Of a DNA stretch of 64,000 nucleotides, positions 22,600-34,121 are shown piece after piece. The notes under the pieces are model-generated. The model was not told the origin of the DNA. It made no database searches and was given only the letters and a program-made list of their open reading frames with translations. Position 1 is the first letter of the stretch. Every line of letters starts with the position of its first letter. A program made the position numbers and the translations under genes. Source of the DNA: Lunularia cruciata (Eukaryota; Streptophyta; Marchantiopsida; Lunulariales; Lunulariaceae); the NCBI GenBank assembly GCA_948567375.1, contig OX419756.1, forward strand, positions 51,438,552 to 51,502,551. The letters run 5' to 3'.

Positions 22600-23804
22600 T
22601 TAAGGGGGAACTATACGGATGAGGTAGGACGGTCGCCGAGCAATACTAGAGGAGAGTATACCAAATGCGACATGCGGATCTCCTAGTAATGGAAGGTCAT
22701 CCACATGGAGAACATCCTCTGCAAGGGCAGCATCTAAGAAGTGTGTGACAAAATCCTTTGATCCTATTGGCACTCCAAGAACACGAAGTCCATTTATGGA
22801 TGTGATACACCCCTCTAGAAGCTCAAGATGGGGAAGGATACCTAAAGAGGACCATGCTCTACACTTTGACACCTTGACTCGCAAGCCTACAAGATGTAGC
22901 TTGGTAGTCAAGTAGTCAAAGGCCTGCCTAATCTGATCTACAGGGCCTACGATGTGTGTATCATCTGCCAAGGAGGGAAATACACAACCTGGCATGGCCA
23001 AAGTAGTAGATATGAGAGCTCTAAAGTGAACCATGGCAAATAAAGGCCCACCCAAAGATCTCCTTGGTGTGTACCAACAGCTGACTCCAAGACGGTGACT
23101 CCTTCCTATGAACCACCATGCTGGTAGTAAAGGGAAGCAGGAGAGCCATAAAAAGACCGCACAAAATGAATGAGACTCACCAAGGATCCACTAGCCTCCC
23201 TAAGCTCTCTAAAGATGGATGTCCGTGAGACACTATTAAAAGCATTCTCCACATCCACGTGTAGGATGACCCACTCCGGATGGATATGTAGGAGTGCTCT
23301 AATGCCTAGAGATATAGCCTCACATCCTCCAAGTGTGGCTACTCCAAATTGGTGTGGACTGAGGTGCTGTTGAAAGTGAGAACGATGTTGGAGGACAATG
23401 GTACGACTGACCAACCGCAAAAAGATCTCTCCAATAGCAATCGGTCTAATGCTCCCCATGTCCTTCTCCATCACGAGAAGGCAACTAACACCTAACACTC
23501 GACTAACAGACATAGGAATGTCTCCTCTCGCTACTGCTGCAGCTACTTGAAACAACTCGGTAAAACCACTAGAAGGATCATCTGCTTGGAAGCAATCTCT
23601 AAGGTGCTCATAAACCATCCTTGACAAGCCTCCTAAGGAAAGGCGAGGGGCAGTGCACAATGCTTGTGCAAATAGCAACCTATCAAGACATAAAGGCTGC
23701 TCAGGCTGATAATCTAAGACCTCTAGTGGTAGTCCCTCTATTGCTATAAGATATAGTGAGCGTAGGGAAGAGATAGTCTCATCAATAGGACTCGCCATAG
23801 ACAA
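22600..23804 (-). pseudogene. LINE reverse transcriptase domain
   Basis: The first part (23106-23804, 232 codons) has SIRPIAIGEIFLRLVSR, the HQFGVATLGGCEA block and the motif A palm aspartate in HVDVENAFNSVSR (near 23255). Between 23055 and 23106 the sequence reads through motif B, THQGD then GGPLFAM, with one in-frame stop and one single-base frameshift. The second part (22600-23055) has the catalytic LADDTHIVGP (near 22963), equivalent to YADD, followed by GLRVKVSKCRAW. Both palm aspartate motifs are present, but the stop and frameshift prevent a full product. Confidence 0.85.
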
Positions 23805-24032
23805 AGGGTGTAGCGCTCATGCCACTCTACTAAACTCTCCTGCTTGACCCAATGTTCTACACGGTCGTAATCAAGTGGACTCTGTGGTATCCTGTGGCAA
23901 TGCTTGTCTCCTTAATTGTGTAGCCCTAACAGACTCCTCCTGAAAGGCTGCCCAATCCCCTGCTCGGAATCGACAAAATCTAGCAGCCACCTCTATATGC
24001 CCCGCACGTCTCCCTCTAGCATAACAAAGAAA

Positions 24033-24536
24033 CTATCGAGGGAGTAAGAGCAATAGGAACCATGCTAAATCGTCCAAAGGATCACGTGCAAAACGATCAA
24101 GTGGTAGGCGAAAAGTCTGTCTAGCCTCATCATGGAGTGTGCGGGGTAGCCTATGGAATAAACTTAGACATGGAAAACTAGTCTCAAATAACCCCAAAAT
24201 GCAACCCGCTTGAGAAGCTAACCACTCCCACAACCCGATCGATATCCTTGGAACGATCAACGAAGGGATAGAAGAAGCGTGCATAATCCCGAGTGTCCCT
24301 ACTGTCAGTGTGGTTGCTCGTCTCACGTGGGCATCCCAAGTGGTCCAATCATAGTCCTTGTGCATCCTTCCCACACGGGTCTTTACCCCTTGCGGGGTAA
24401 AGCGTAAGTGATACACCGGGCATGGTGTATCCCGAGTCGCTCTAGGCGACCTCACATGGGAAGATGTGGCAATGGATAGCACAAAATAATGATAGTAACA
24501 CATGATGCTCTTTTCCATATCTCCCCATATCTGCAC
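24033..24536 (-). pseudogene. LINE polyprotein, region N-terminal to the reverse transcriptase
   Basis: An open minus-strand frame of 167 codons containing FETSFPCLSLFHRLPRTLHD and DPLDDLAWFLLLLLPR, the kind of segment that precedes the RT domain in this LINE group (large helical region ending in LLLLPR). Between here and 23804 the reading continues with an AFQEES..ATQLRRQALP-like stretch and stops. It is assigned by position and by the downstream RT. Confidence 0.5.
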
Positions 24537-24540
24537 AACC

Positions 24541-26390
24541 CCTCACATCCAAACTCACCTAGTAAAATAATATTTCCAAACCCTAAAATCTATAATCTCT
24601 CATAATTTTCAATTTCCATCTCCAAAATTTTAAAACTAAATTCTTACAGAACTTAATTATTAAAACCAAGAGATTAAAAATGAAAATCCTTGACCCATCA
24701 CTCTCAATGTGTAATAATCATTCTAAACCCTAAAAGAGCTAAAAATATTCATAACTTTCTACTCCATTCTCCAAAGTCTTCAATCTAGGTACCAATAGAA
24801 CGGAACTTGAAAAATGAACAAAATCTACTCTTCACTCGAGTGCTATAGAGCCCTCCGGGAATTAAAGATATCTTCTCACGTCACTCCCTCTCCTCTCCCG
24901 TCTCCACACTGTCCCGCAGTTCTTTCAATGGGTATCAGTTATCAGTTCTTTCAATGGGTATAAGTAAAGTTTAGAAGGAAGAGTAGATGTCGTTAGTTCA
25001 AAATTAAACAGATCAAGTAATTCTAAAGTAGGATAATAACCTCTCTAAGTAGATAGTGAAGGATTCTTTCTGTTTCCTACGCGGTCGCCCTTTTCATCTA
25101 AGTAGATAGGGAAGGATCGGCTCTTTGCACTATGTATTCACCGCACTTTTGTGGATTTGTGTAACTGAATTTCGGACAGAGTTTTTGGTTGTTGAATGTC
25201 CTATAACCTAGCTGCATGATAATTAAATGGTTTCTGATATATATACGAAAATAATATAGAACAGATTAAGATATAATCATAATATGCAATTTAAGATACG
25301 ACAAAATGAGAAGATGGACAATAATCTAATAAGTATCAAGATGTGACAGTGTCAGAAAGCAGGAGATAGTATTAAAATATCCTAGTTATTTATAAATAGA
25401 TTATGGTTCTTGTCAAGAATTTATACAAAACAACTTAGTTATTTTTATGCATTGATTAATTTTCTTACTATTAAGAACTTAAACATGATATCTACTCCTC
25501 CGTGTGTCTAAATGTATGTATATCTTAATTATAATAATGGGTTAAAGAGGAAATAGTATTTGAATAGTATGAAGCTATGCCATTTGGCGGGACATGGAAT
25601 TAACAAAAGAGAGCAATATCAATTTCTATAATAGACCAATTTACATGAAAAAATTCATTTGATAAACCAAATTAAAGTTGCAGGCGGAAAAATAACACAC
25701 CTAAGAAACTGCAATTACACCTTTGAACATGTGGAACAAACATCAGAAGATTAATTCAAGTGCACCATCGAACACTTTGTTACCACAACAAATGAGAAAG
25801 ATTATCTGATTTTCCTGCACCCATTCGTATACACTTGACCCACAAGTCAACGTGGAGGGGTTCTTAATCAGCTGACTTCTTCACGTGATTAGTGTTAATC
25901 TGCAGTCTTAATCACGATCATTGGTCCAAGGGACCAATAACTTCATCCACTACCGTTGCCTAAATGCTGTTGTTCATGAAGATGTGGGAAGTTAAATGTT
26001 TCAGAAAAGAGAAACACTTGAAAAGAATCCCTGATAGTCTTTGGATATGAATGTCATTTCGTTGCACCCATCAGTGATGATATCGCCTCTTACAATTCGA
26101 TCAGTCACTTCCAGATGTTTAAAATCCCCTTTTATTGCTGCAAAAATTTGCTTGAGGATTTGACATAGTCACTATATCGACGTGAAAGGGACGAGAGCTG
26201 TGTCACGACGTGACTGCGCCTCGACATTCTGTCAAGTCAACTCCTCCGGTTTCGCGAACGAAGTATTTTATCGCTTAAAAGAATTGGACTCTCCCAATGG
26301 GAGAAGAGCACTGAATGAATGAATGAGCGGAATCGGAGCTTGGTTGGGTGTGCACTGTTTTCCTGGAGAACGGTTAGCTATCTGTCGAGC
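24541..26390. other. Intergenic sequence between the LINE and the peroxidase gene
   Basis: AT-rich with no supported gene. A short direct repeat (CAGTTCTTTCAATGGGTAT at about 24917 and again at about 24942) and a second one (CTAAGTAGATAG, about 25044 and 25098) are visible. The end nearest 26390 should hold the peroxidase 3' untranslated region. Confidence 0.4.
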
Positions 26391-27988
26391 CTAGTTGATG
26401 AATTGACATGTTTTCCTGATCTCTCCAGCAGAACCCGTCAGTGGCTCGAGATTGCCCATTTTCACCATTGCAGCGGCGAACTCCTCGAACCAGGTCGATC
26501 CTCGGGTTGAAAATTCACTGACGAGGCTTTTACCGGTAGAATTGGTGATGAGTGCAGAATCAGTGATGAAAACACCCTTGTTCGAGATGACATTCTTATA
26601 GTACAGATGGTCAAATCTTGTGGCGGTTGAGTCGAGGAACAGGGTGTTGTTTCTGTTACCCTTGGGGCAAAGCTTCTTGAGCATGTCTGCGAATTCAGCG
26701 TCGAGAGTGGGATCGGTGTCGTTAATGTTGTCGTTTCCGGTGAAGTTGTAGATGTGAGGACCAACACCGTTGCAAGTTGTTCTGCCGATAGTGTGAGCAC
26801 CTGAGAATGGGACGGGAATGCACACATAGCTCTGGTCAGCCTCACGTTACATTGACTCGTGAACTTATGTTTTACGAGACAGCCGTGACAAAGTACTGAA
26901 GTGGACACACTGAGTTAAGCTCTTCCGCAGTCTAGTCTGGAGGCTAGACTCGTTCCGTACCTGAGAGCACAATCATTTCTCGTGGATTGAATCCTTTGCG
27001 GGCGAAGTTATCGACCAGTAAGTCAAAGCTCAATACTGGGAATGGAAGATTGGTGTTAGCGTCATCAGCCAAGGACACATTGCCATCTCTACGACCGAGA
27101 TATACCGGCCAGGTAGGACCACCAACCTGTGAAAGCCATTAACTCAAGATGAGAAGAAAGAAAGCAGTCAATGATGAAGGCATAAAGCAAGAGAAGATTC
27201 TAATTCCTACTTACAGTAACTCCGACACTTTCGTGCAGAGACATGAGAGTCAGATGGTCAAATAACTCACTTTGACAGTGGCGTCATGCGCTGCAAGAGC
27301 AACAATATCTGCACATGAAACAACACCTGGACAAACATACTCGACAGCTTTCTTGATGATATCGATCTCCTGGATCCCTCTTATTTCGAAATTCCCAAAT
27401 CCCTCGTTTTCTGCTGGGCTACCAGCAGTGGAATTGAGTAGAATGGATCCATCACAACCCTGTTAACCCACATAAACCAGTAAGGAAATATGTTTCTTTT
27501 TATCAAACCCAGCCAACTGTTGAGTGAGTTTCTGATAGTAATCAGTGTCGATCGGACCTTTTGAAGAAAGGCGTACGAACATCTCAACCTTTTCACAATC
27601 AGAGTTCGGACTGGGAGTGTTGTTATAGTGCAGTACTGTGACTAAGAAGGTGATTACGTATATAAGGGAGTACTTCTTGAAGGACAAGGTACAATACCTT
27701 GTGGAATGTTGTAGACTCTTTGACAGCACACGTGAAATTAAAATGTAGAAGAAGGCGCCTTACCCGAACCCAGCAATCATGAAACTGCAGGCGATTGAAG
27801 GCTCCAGCTAGAGTCTTGTCGGTTGCCAGAAAATGGCCCACCACTCTCGAAACAATGGCTGTCACCTGAGGACAGGTAGATTCATAAAATGTCTGGGACA
27901 GTGCTGCATTGTCGGCAGCTACAGCCGATGGGTAAAGTACAGCAAGGAGCAGAAGGCCAGAGCATAAGAAGGACTTGTATGAAGCCAT
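26391..27988 (-). CDS. Class III (secretory) plant peroxidase
   Basis: A haem enzyme of the cell wall or vacuole that oxidises phenolics with hydrogen peroxide. The four minus-strand exons 27764-27988, 27271-27459, 26961-27126 and 26391-26800 give 329 residues. Introns are GT-AG (304, 144 and 160 bp); the third is phase 1 within SG|AHTIG, the classical layout for this family. Residues 1 to about 24 (MASYKSFLCSGLLLLAVLYP, then SAVA) are a signal peptide. Distal site: RLQFHDC with Arg and His present. Proximal haem ligand: SGAHTIGR. All eight conserved cysteines are present (STCP, HDC, GCDGS, VCPGVVSC, TTC, KLC, KTC). N-glycosylation sequons such as NNTL, NSTG and NFTG occur. Odd: Trp replaces the usual Phe in FHDCFV. 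It looks intact. The specific isoform cannot be named. Confidence 0.93.
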
Positions 27989-28223
27989 TGTAGCGATCCT
28001 TTCCGTGTTTATCTGAAGCAAGCAATACAAAGTACAGTAAGTCATCAGATTTGCAACTGAAACTTACTTCAAAACTCGTTCAAGCATTTCCTAATCACGC
28101 TGAGAATGTACTGGAACTCACCAAAGCTTCTCGCTCAGAAACTTGCAGTACCTACTCAGTCTCGGTAAGTCGTATTGCACTCAAGATGTGAGTGCTGCAA
28201 TGCATGATACCTCGGAGCGGAGG

Positions 28224-28231
28224 TACTTATA
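28224..28231 (-). promoter_or_regulatory. Probable TATA box of the peroxidase gene
   Basis: TATAAGTA on the minus strand, about 240 bp upstream of the start codon. It would give a leader of roughly 200 nt. Assigned by sequence and position only. Confidence 0.45.
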
Positions 28232-28239
28232 CCCCTTAG

Positions 28240-29320
28240 ACATTCTTTTCTTTTGGACCTAGATTGCATGAAACTGTAGCATCTATGAATTAAAAACCAT
28301 AGAATAAACTGTTACATCCTCTTACGGTGACCTGATCAGTTGATCATGGATTCCTGACTTGTTGCTCTTCACAGGCATCCAGCCTAAAAATGGGTGTGAC
28401 ACGTGCAGAATGTCAACTATAAAGCAAATAGCTGGATTTTACAGGAGTTTTACGAGTATAAACTTTTGTCCGCATCAACCAGGAAGAAGGCGTTCCGAGC
28501 GCCTCGCCTACTGATACGAATCTAACAACCGGACATTACAAGTTTCTGGTTGTTAAGCTCATAGCTGCTGTACATGCGTGGGCCAATTTAATAACATTTT
28601 CAGTTTGATATGTCATGCGGTGTGCACTCGACCTTGCATGGATGTGTGTGTGAAAGGCCCAGCCATGTTTGACCAATTCTTCTTCGTTCGGAGCCTTGAA
28701 CGGATTCAACATCTTGTAGGTAGTCCTGCTTTAGGACAATGGTGGAGGTTCCCGCTCGCTTGCCTTTGTCAAGGACAAGTAGCAGTTATGGTCATGACCA
28801 GCGCTTGATTAGGGGGATGCATGGAATTGCCTGTCCTCTCGTCTCCAGTTAGATTCCATCTTGCGTATTTAATTATTCTCAAACTTAAGTTAATAAAGAG
28901 GACGGCTACAGTAGAAAAGCAAAGGAATTGCTTTATTGGTCCCAGTCCATTTGACAATCATGGCCACTTCATTGATCCAGATGTGAAAGATATGTAGTAA
29001 ATAGAGTACAAGGAACACTTGAGTTGGTAACACACATACTTCGTTTATACAAGTCCAGTCATCTTGAAAATTGCTTATGTCTAATAACTAGCAGACTAGG
29101 CACAAGAGTTGCGAAGACTTTAGTTTTAAAAATCGAGTACATCTATCCATCATGGACCAAGAGACCAAGTTGCACCAACGAAATTAAATAGCAGCCAAGT
29201 AGGAGACCCGCAATGATCCACAAGAACAAAGACTAGAAGTTATAGAATAATCTTATAGCTGAGATAGCTAAATCTAAAATTGTCAAAGGTGATAATCTAC
29301 GTGCAGACCTTTGGGTATAC
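28240..29320. other. Intergenic region upstream of the peroxidase gene
   Basis: No coding sequence supported. It should contain the peroxidase promoter. An open plus frame at 28578-28808 has no recognisable motif. Confidence 0.45.
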
Positions 29321-29339
29321 AAGCTAGGCGCATTGGCGA

Positions 29340-29770
29340 GGTTTGTTCCTAGCCCTCGGCCAAGCGCCACTTAGGAGCAGAGTTACATTAACTCTGTTTT
29401 CTCTTGATCGATGACAAATGTATAAGTAGGAAAGGAAGATGTGTAAAAAACAAAGGGTTTTAATATGGAACATGGAAGACAAGATGCATCTGCATATGAC
29501 TAGAAAGTGCGCGTTTGTAGGACATATGATCTGAGTGATATCAAATGGACCTATCCAAGTTGGAGCAAGTTTACAACTTGGGTGGAGAGAGAGAGAGAGA
29601 AGAGTATGACATATTACCTCCTGGAAAGGTGAGGTCATAACAATGTAGATCAACATATTTTCTTTGCCAATTTTGAGCAACAAGAAGATGAGACTTAGCT
29701 TAGTGCAAGGATGTAGATAACATAGACAAGAAGGTGGAAGTATGAGGGACATGATATGGTGGTGGAGCAA
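29340..29770 (-). mobile_element. Decayed Ty3/gypsy integrase C-terminal fragment
   Basis: Minus-strand frames read KLAPTWIGPFDI, then a worn HMQMHLVFHVPY followed by NPLFF. These resemble the G-P-Y/F module and the HPVFHVSLLKPF segment at the end of gypsy integrases. It is strongly decayed and no LTR is visible. A GA run lies at about 29586-29605. Confidence 0.45.
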
Positions 29771-30004
29771 GAAGAAAATCTAGAACATGTAAATCTTGGC
29801 CATTATTGAGAAAGGAGGGAGAGAATCTAGTTCTTGCTTGCTGGAACTTTTATATGAAAATTTAACAATCAGCTTGTGAGCTTGTGCCATTTGGAAAGGA
29901 GTATGTGGTTGCAAGAGGGAGAAGTCGTCACCACAATCAAACTCCAGTGAGTCGGACCACACAAAGCGAGATGGTTTTTGGGTGCCAACTATGGCACCCA
30001 AAAC

Positions 30005-30479
30005 CAAAACTTGTTGCAAGTTTGTGAACTAGAGGATGCTCTTGCAAATACGAATACGGAGCTGCAACAAGCAAGAGAGGAGTGTGATGCCTAGTCCACT
30101 AACCACAAGGTGTGGAAGAAAGATAACAACACCTTGCTGGAACAATACTAAGCAAAGTTGCACCTAGTGAAGGCTGAGCTTGCAGCAATGAAGGTTGGTA
30201 CTGCCTAGGACAAACAAGCATTTGTGGACTACAAGGCAACCCAAGAAGAGAAGTTGAAGTTGAAGTTGAAGTTGAAGGACAAGGAGATAGACCTAATGAA
30301 GAAGGAAACATCAAGGGTACAATAGCAAATCTCCAATTGGACTCCAATTTTCTAACACTTAAAGGGAGGTCCAAGTGTCATGGAGAGGAGATGAAGAAGA
30401 AGCACAAGGAGCAATTGAGTGCTGTAGATGAAGAGGGAGAGTCTCTCAAGTAAGAACTATAGGGTCTTTGCAAAAAGAG
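30005..30479 (+). pseudogene. Remnant of a coiled-coil coding sequence of unknown origin
   Basis: One plus frame reads VCELEDALANTNTELQQARE, later KAELAAMKVGTA and FVDYKATQEEKLKLKLKLKD, with stops at intervals. The heptad pattern and Lys/Glu richness are clear, but it does not align with the LTR-encoded ORF types A or B. LTR copy 5 begins directly after it, so it was probably the target. Not recognised. Confidence 0.35.
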
Positions 30480-33400
30480 TGTGGTACCCACAAATTTTTG
30501 TTTTGAGTTAGTTTAAGGGGTTTTGAAAGAAGAAGTGTACAGTTGAAGGGGAACTGAGCGGATTGGATGGAAGAAAGGAGAAGTTTCACATTTTTTTGTC
30601 AACCCAAAGAAAGTTATTTTGGGTCAGTAATTGTCTGGACTTGGATTGGATCTGTTAGGTTTCAACCCAAAGTAAAGATACTTTGCCTCAGGGTGATCAA
30701 CCCAATGCAAAGACAATGTAACAACTTTTTTTTGGGATTGAAAATTCAAGATTGTACTGCATAAAATGGCTAAGGCACGAGTGGGAGAAATTGACAATGA
30801 AAAGAGAAGTGCATGCAGAAGGTGTGATTTCTTGGTACATGAGCATGTGAAGAAGTATTGAGAAACATTGAACTATAAATTCAAGATTCAAATCAAGAAA
30901 AAGAGGAATGACAAGTGAATTTCCGATGCCATTGCAAAGTCGTCTTGAGGGAGTCATCTTGAGGGAGTTTAGGGAAGACCCAGAGTGAAAGGAAGTGCAA
31001 TGGGGGGTAGAAGGAAGAATGTCAAATTTGCAGTGAGGAATCATACAATTTTTCAATTAGATGTGATAGCCAAGATCAAAGTCTTGAGTCAACTTTGGAT
31101 CATGTTCCTTGCATGGAACTCAAACCTAAGTTTTCCAAGTTTCATGATTGAAATAGTGGAGAGTAAATGTCTGGAGGGTCCTAAAGAAGAAGGGAAGAGA
31201 GGAAATCCAACTCAATGGACAGAGTTGGATTGGAGATTAGTTTTGGGAAGAGAGGCTAGAGAAGAGATTGGAGCCACTTTCCTTGGGAAAGGAGAATTTG
31301 CGGAGGAAACCACAGAAGTGAGAGCATTGTTTAATAGTCCATGTACAAAGAATGGATATAAGGTAGAAAGTTATTTGGATCCTGTGAAGCGAGGTATTGT
31401 GGGAGCAATGATGACAATCTTTAAACCAGAGAGAACAACTTATGTGATGAAACACCAAGCATTGTTCTTTCAAAAAATGTTTACAAGAGAACCCATCAAT
31501 TGGGCAAAGTACTTTTACCAATGCACAAGGCAGATGGTGTGGAATTTGCAAGACAAGACATTGCCGCACTATATTGTCCCATTTGCTGCCCATTTCTACT
31601 TGGGGTTGAATTTACTGAATGCAAAAGAGAGACAAAAAATGGTGTCTCATTTCCACTCAGATTTAAGAAGAGAAGCTTATGCAAATGAACAACAATACAT
31701 TTGGCAAATCCGGAGCAGTGACACGCACTACATCAAAATGAGGAAAATTGTGAAGGTGTTAGTAACCATTCTGAAGATGAGGAAGAGGAGTCAGCCAGAA
31801 GAAGAGTTGGCATTGGGGAGACCTCAAAAAGCAAGAAAGGTAAATTGAAAGAAAAATATTGTGGTGATTGCATTATCGGAGTGGGAGTCAAAAGAAGAAG
31901 CCAAGTACAGATCAGAGAACTCAAAAGGAGAAGAAGAACCAAAGCTCACAATATAGAGTGAAGAATCAAGCAGTAGGAATGAAGAAGGTGTAGAGGTTCA
32001 GCAGTCAAGAGAAGAAGCAGAGAAGGATCAGAAGACCAAAGCTGCGAGTTACAAGAAGGAGGAAAACAAAGTTCTGGAGGAGTTTGAACCTAAGATTGTA
32101 ATTCAGAAAGGAATATTGTAGATCAAGGAGAAGTGTAGTAAGTGAGGCATGGCCAAGCAAAAGAAAAGAATCTGAAGAAGATGGAAGCTCAAAGAATGAG
32201 GGGATAGTGCCAATATGAAGATCCAAACTACGGAGTAAGGTGTTGAGGAAGAAGAGAAGAAATAGTATGAAGGAGTAGAGTATCTTCAAGCAATTATGTA
32301 TCCACTACTATTGCAGATGGAGAACATGAAGAAAGAAATGCAAAGTAGGCATCCCGATGTGAAGAATTTGTTTCAAGTATTGGAAAGATTAGAGTCGGAG
32401 AATTCAGAGTTGAAAGAGAGTCTAATCCAAGGAGAGGAGGAAAGAGAGATACTGCAAGTAGATGCAATATTACAAAAGAAGATAAATGAGAATCTACAGA
32501 AAGAGGTGTAGAATAGAGATAGGATTATAGAACAAAATGCTATAGATAGGAGAAAGCAGGTAGCTATGCACAAAATATTAAAGAAGGAGTTTGAGGATTC
32601 TTGATTAGAAGCCATACATGCTACTGCAAAGATAGTTGAGAGGGAGCAAGAACTTGACATTGTGAGGCAAAGTGTAGAAGAGAAGATGCAATGTTGGCAA
32701 GGAGAGTTAACAGGGAGATATGAGGAAGAAGAAAGATTAAAAGAGATAATTTTTAGTTTGGAGGAGAACTTGACACAAAAGAAGAAGGAGCAAGAGCATC
32801 TGCAAGCGGAATTCACTGAGGAGTTGAAAATGTATCAAGAGGATTGGCTGGCTGATCATGAGAGGGAGAGGCAAGAACAATCAGGGACAATTGAAGATGT
32901 TGCAATTTAGTTGAAGGCAATGTTGAGTACTAAATCTAGTGTGAAGATCAAGGAAACTAGACTACACAAGTTGAAGTTGTTAATGCAGGAGACAAGGAGG
33001 AAGAATGCATAAGACAAAGATCTGAATGCATTACTGATTAGTCTCTAAACTCAAGTAGATAGGAAGATATTGGATGTAGAAGATAATGTAACTATGAGAT
33101 TAGATTTAGTTAAGTTAGAATTTGATAAACTTTGGGATAGTATAAGGACTAAACGTGAGGTACAAGAAATCAAGGTTTACATGTCTTTGGATTTGTCATT
33201 TGAGCCTTTAGAGAAGAGTGGGTTGCGAGATAAAGAGGTAGATAGATTACCCATACCTTTAATTGCAGATCAAAGTGAAGATATTTAGAATTGGTAGAAG
33301 AATTAGTGGTTGTAGAGCCCAAAGTACATGAGGTGAAGGGACTTTCTTTGGGTTTAGAAGCCAAAGTTGAGGTTGATATTGGATTAGGGTAGTAACAATT

Positions 33401-34121
33401 TTGAGATAGGAAGGGGCAGATATGAAGTGATGCATTGTCATTTTGGATATGCAGGTTGGTAAAGTTGTTGTACAACGGTATAGTTGTTAGTAATTGTCAA
33501 AGGTTCTGCCTATTTAAAGGAGGCATTCATAGTGTGTTGGTGTTTAGTATTCATATTCTTGAAAAAAGATAAAGCGAAGTGCTATGAAGCAAGGCTCATT
33601 GCTTGAGCTCAATTCCGAGTATTGACTATGTGTGTGTGGTTGTGAGTGTTGGGAAAAATTTGAAGTGCAATTGTTACTTGTTGGATTTTACATCTCTCAT
33701 TCCATTTTGTTTGTTTGATCCTAAGTGGGTAGCAATCAAAGCAATACCTTGATAGATCTGAGAGGAATTGTAGGGTTGCAAGTATTTTGCAGTTGTGAGT
33801 GCGACACTAAGTTGATGTGAAGCAATTTTAATCGAGGAAGTTGTGCCTTTAGTGGAGGAGTAGAACACAATTCCAAGGTGAAATCATTTTATAGTGAAGT
33901 AGCCATTTTTGGGAGGGACTAAATCATCACAATCAAGTTTGTTTGGACAAAATTGAAAGATTTGTGATTAAGGGTGACAAATTGTTGTGACAAGATTGCA
34001 TTTTAGTGCTTGTTACTCTCTTTTGGGTGTGTTTTCTACTTGAGAAATTAAAGAAGAACTTGAAAAGAATTGATTTGGTTACTTTTCTTTGGATATTTTT
34101 GACTCGTATCTCTATGGGAAC
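30480..34121 (+). mobile_element. Giant ORF-bearing LTR, copy 5 (type A), 3' end interrupted
   Basis: It starts with TGTGGTACCCACA at 30480. Order: AACCCAAAG-rich upstream region, TATAAAT (30874-30880), ORF (31000-33392), TATTTAAA (33511-33518), tail. It stops at TATGGGAAC where the LTR of element R2 begins, so the last 75 or so bases of the unit are displaced, probably beyond the window. It is the oldest layer visible in the right-hand nest. Confidence 0.8.
31000..33392 (+). pseudogene. LTR-encoded coiled-coil ORF, copy 5 (best preserved N-terminal domain)
   Basis: An uninterrupted open stretch of 287 codons (30985-31848) covers the whole N-terminal domain: MGGRRKNVKFAVRNH, then the hydrophobic QLWIMFLAWN, then GPKEEGKRGNPTQW, DWRLVLGREA, a NGYKVESYLDPVKRGIVGAM segment, YVMKHQALFFQKMFTREP, INWAKYF and HYIVPFAAHFYLGLNLLN. 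The pieces at 32296, 32662 and 33070 are all in this same frame and give the acidic middle and the coiled coil. A frameshift near 33289 affects only the last 35 or so codons, which end in EVDIGLG. No catalytic motif is seen. The N-terminal fold is unknown; DNA- or capsid-binding roles are speculation. Confidence 0.8.

Larger units (their letters stand above)
21200..24540 (-). mobile_element. Decayed R2-like non-LTR retrotransposon (LINE)
   Basis: Minus-strand reading frames in three registers together give one polyprotein: an N-terminal region (24033-24536), reverse transcriptase (23106-23804 and 22600-23055), a thumb/linker (22153-22581), a zinc-binding and endonuclease-like region (21609-22052) and a C-terminal tail (21302-21639). 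The 3' untranslated end (to about 21200) is shared with the fragment at 15357. At least three frameshifts and several stops make it inactive. No APE-type endonuclease is seen. The 5' end is uncertain, since sequence beyond 24540 is AT-rich and non-coding. It ends about 180 bp upstream of the FMC1-like start codon. Confidence 0.75.

Noticed and set aside
24917-24965. Direct repeat of CAGTTCTTTCAATGGGTAT
   Set aside because: A local duplication of about 20 bp; it does not pair with a repeat at the other LINE end, so it is not a target duplication of that element.
25040-25120. TTTCCTAC.CGGTCGC similar to the LINE 3' end, within a CTAAGTAGATAG direct repeat
   Set aside because: Only about 20 bases match the LINE, too few to call a third LINE fragment.
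28578-28808. 76-codon plus frame upstream of the peroxidase
   Set aside because: No family resemblance and it lies in the peroxidase promoter region.
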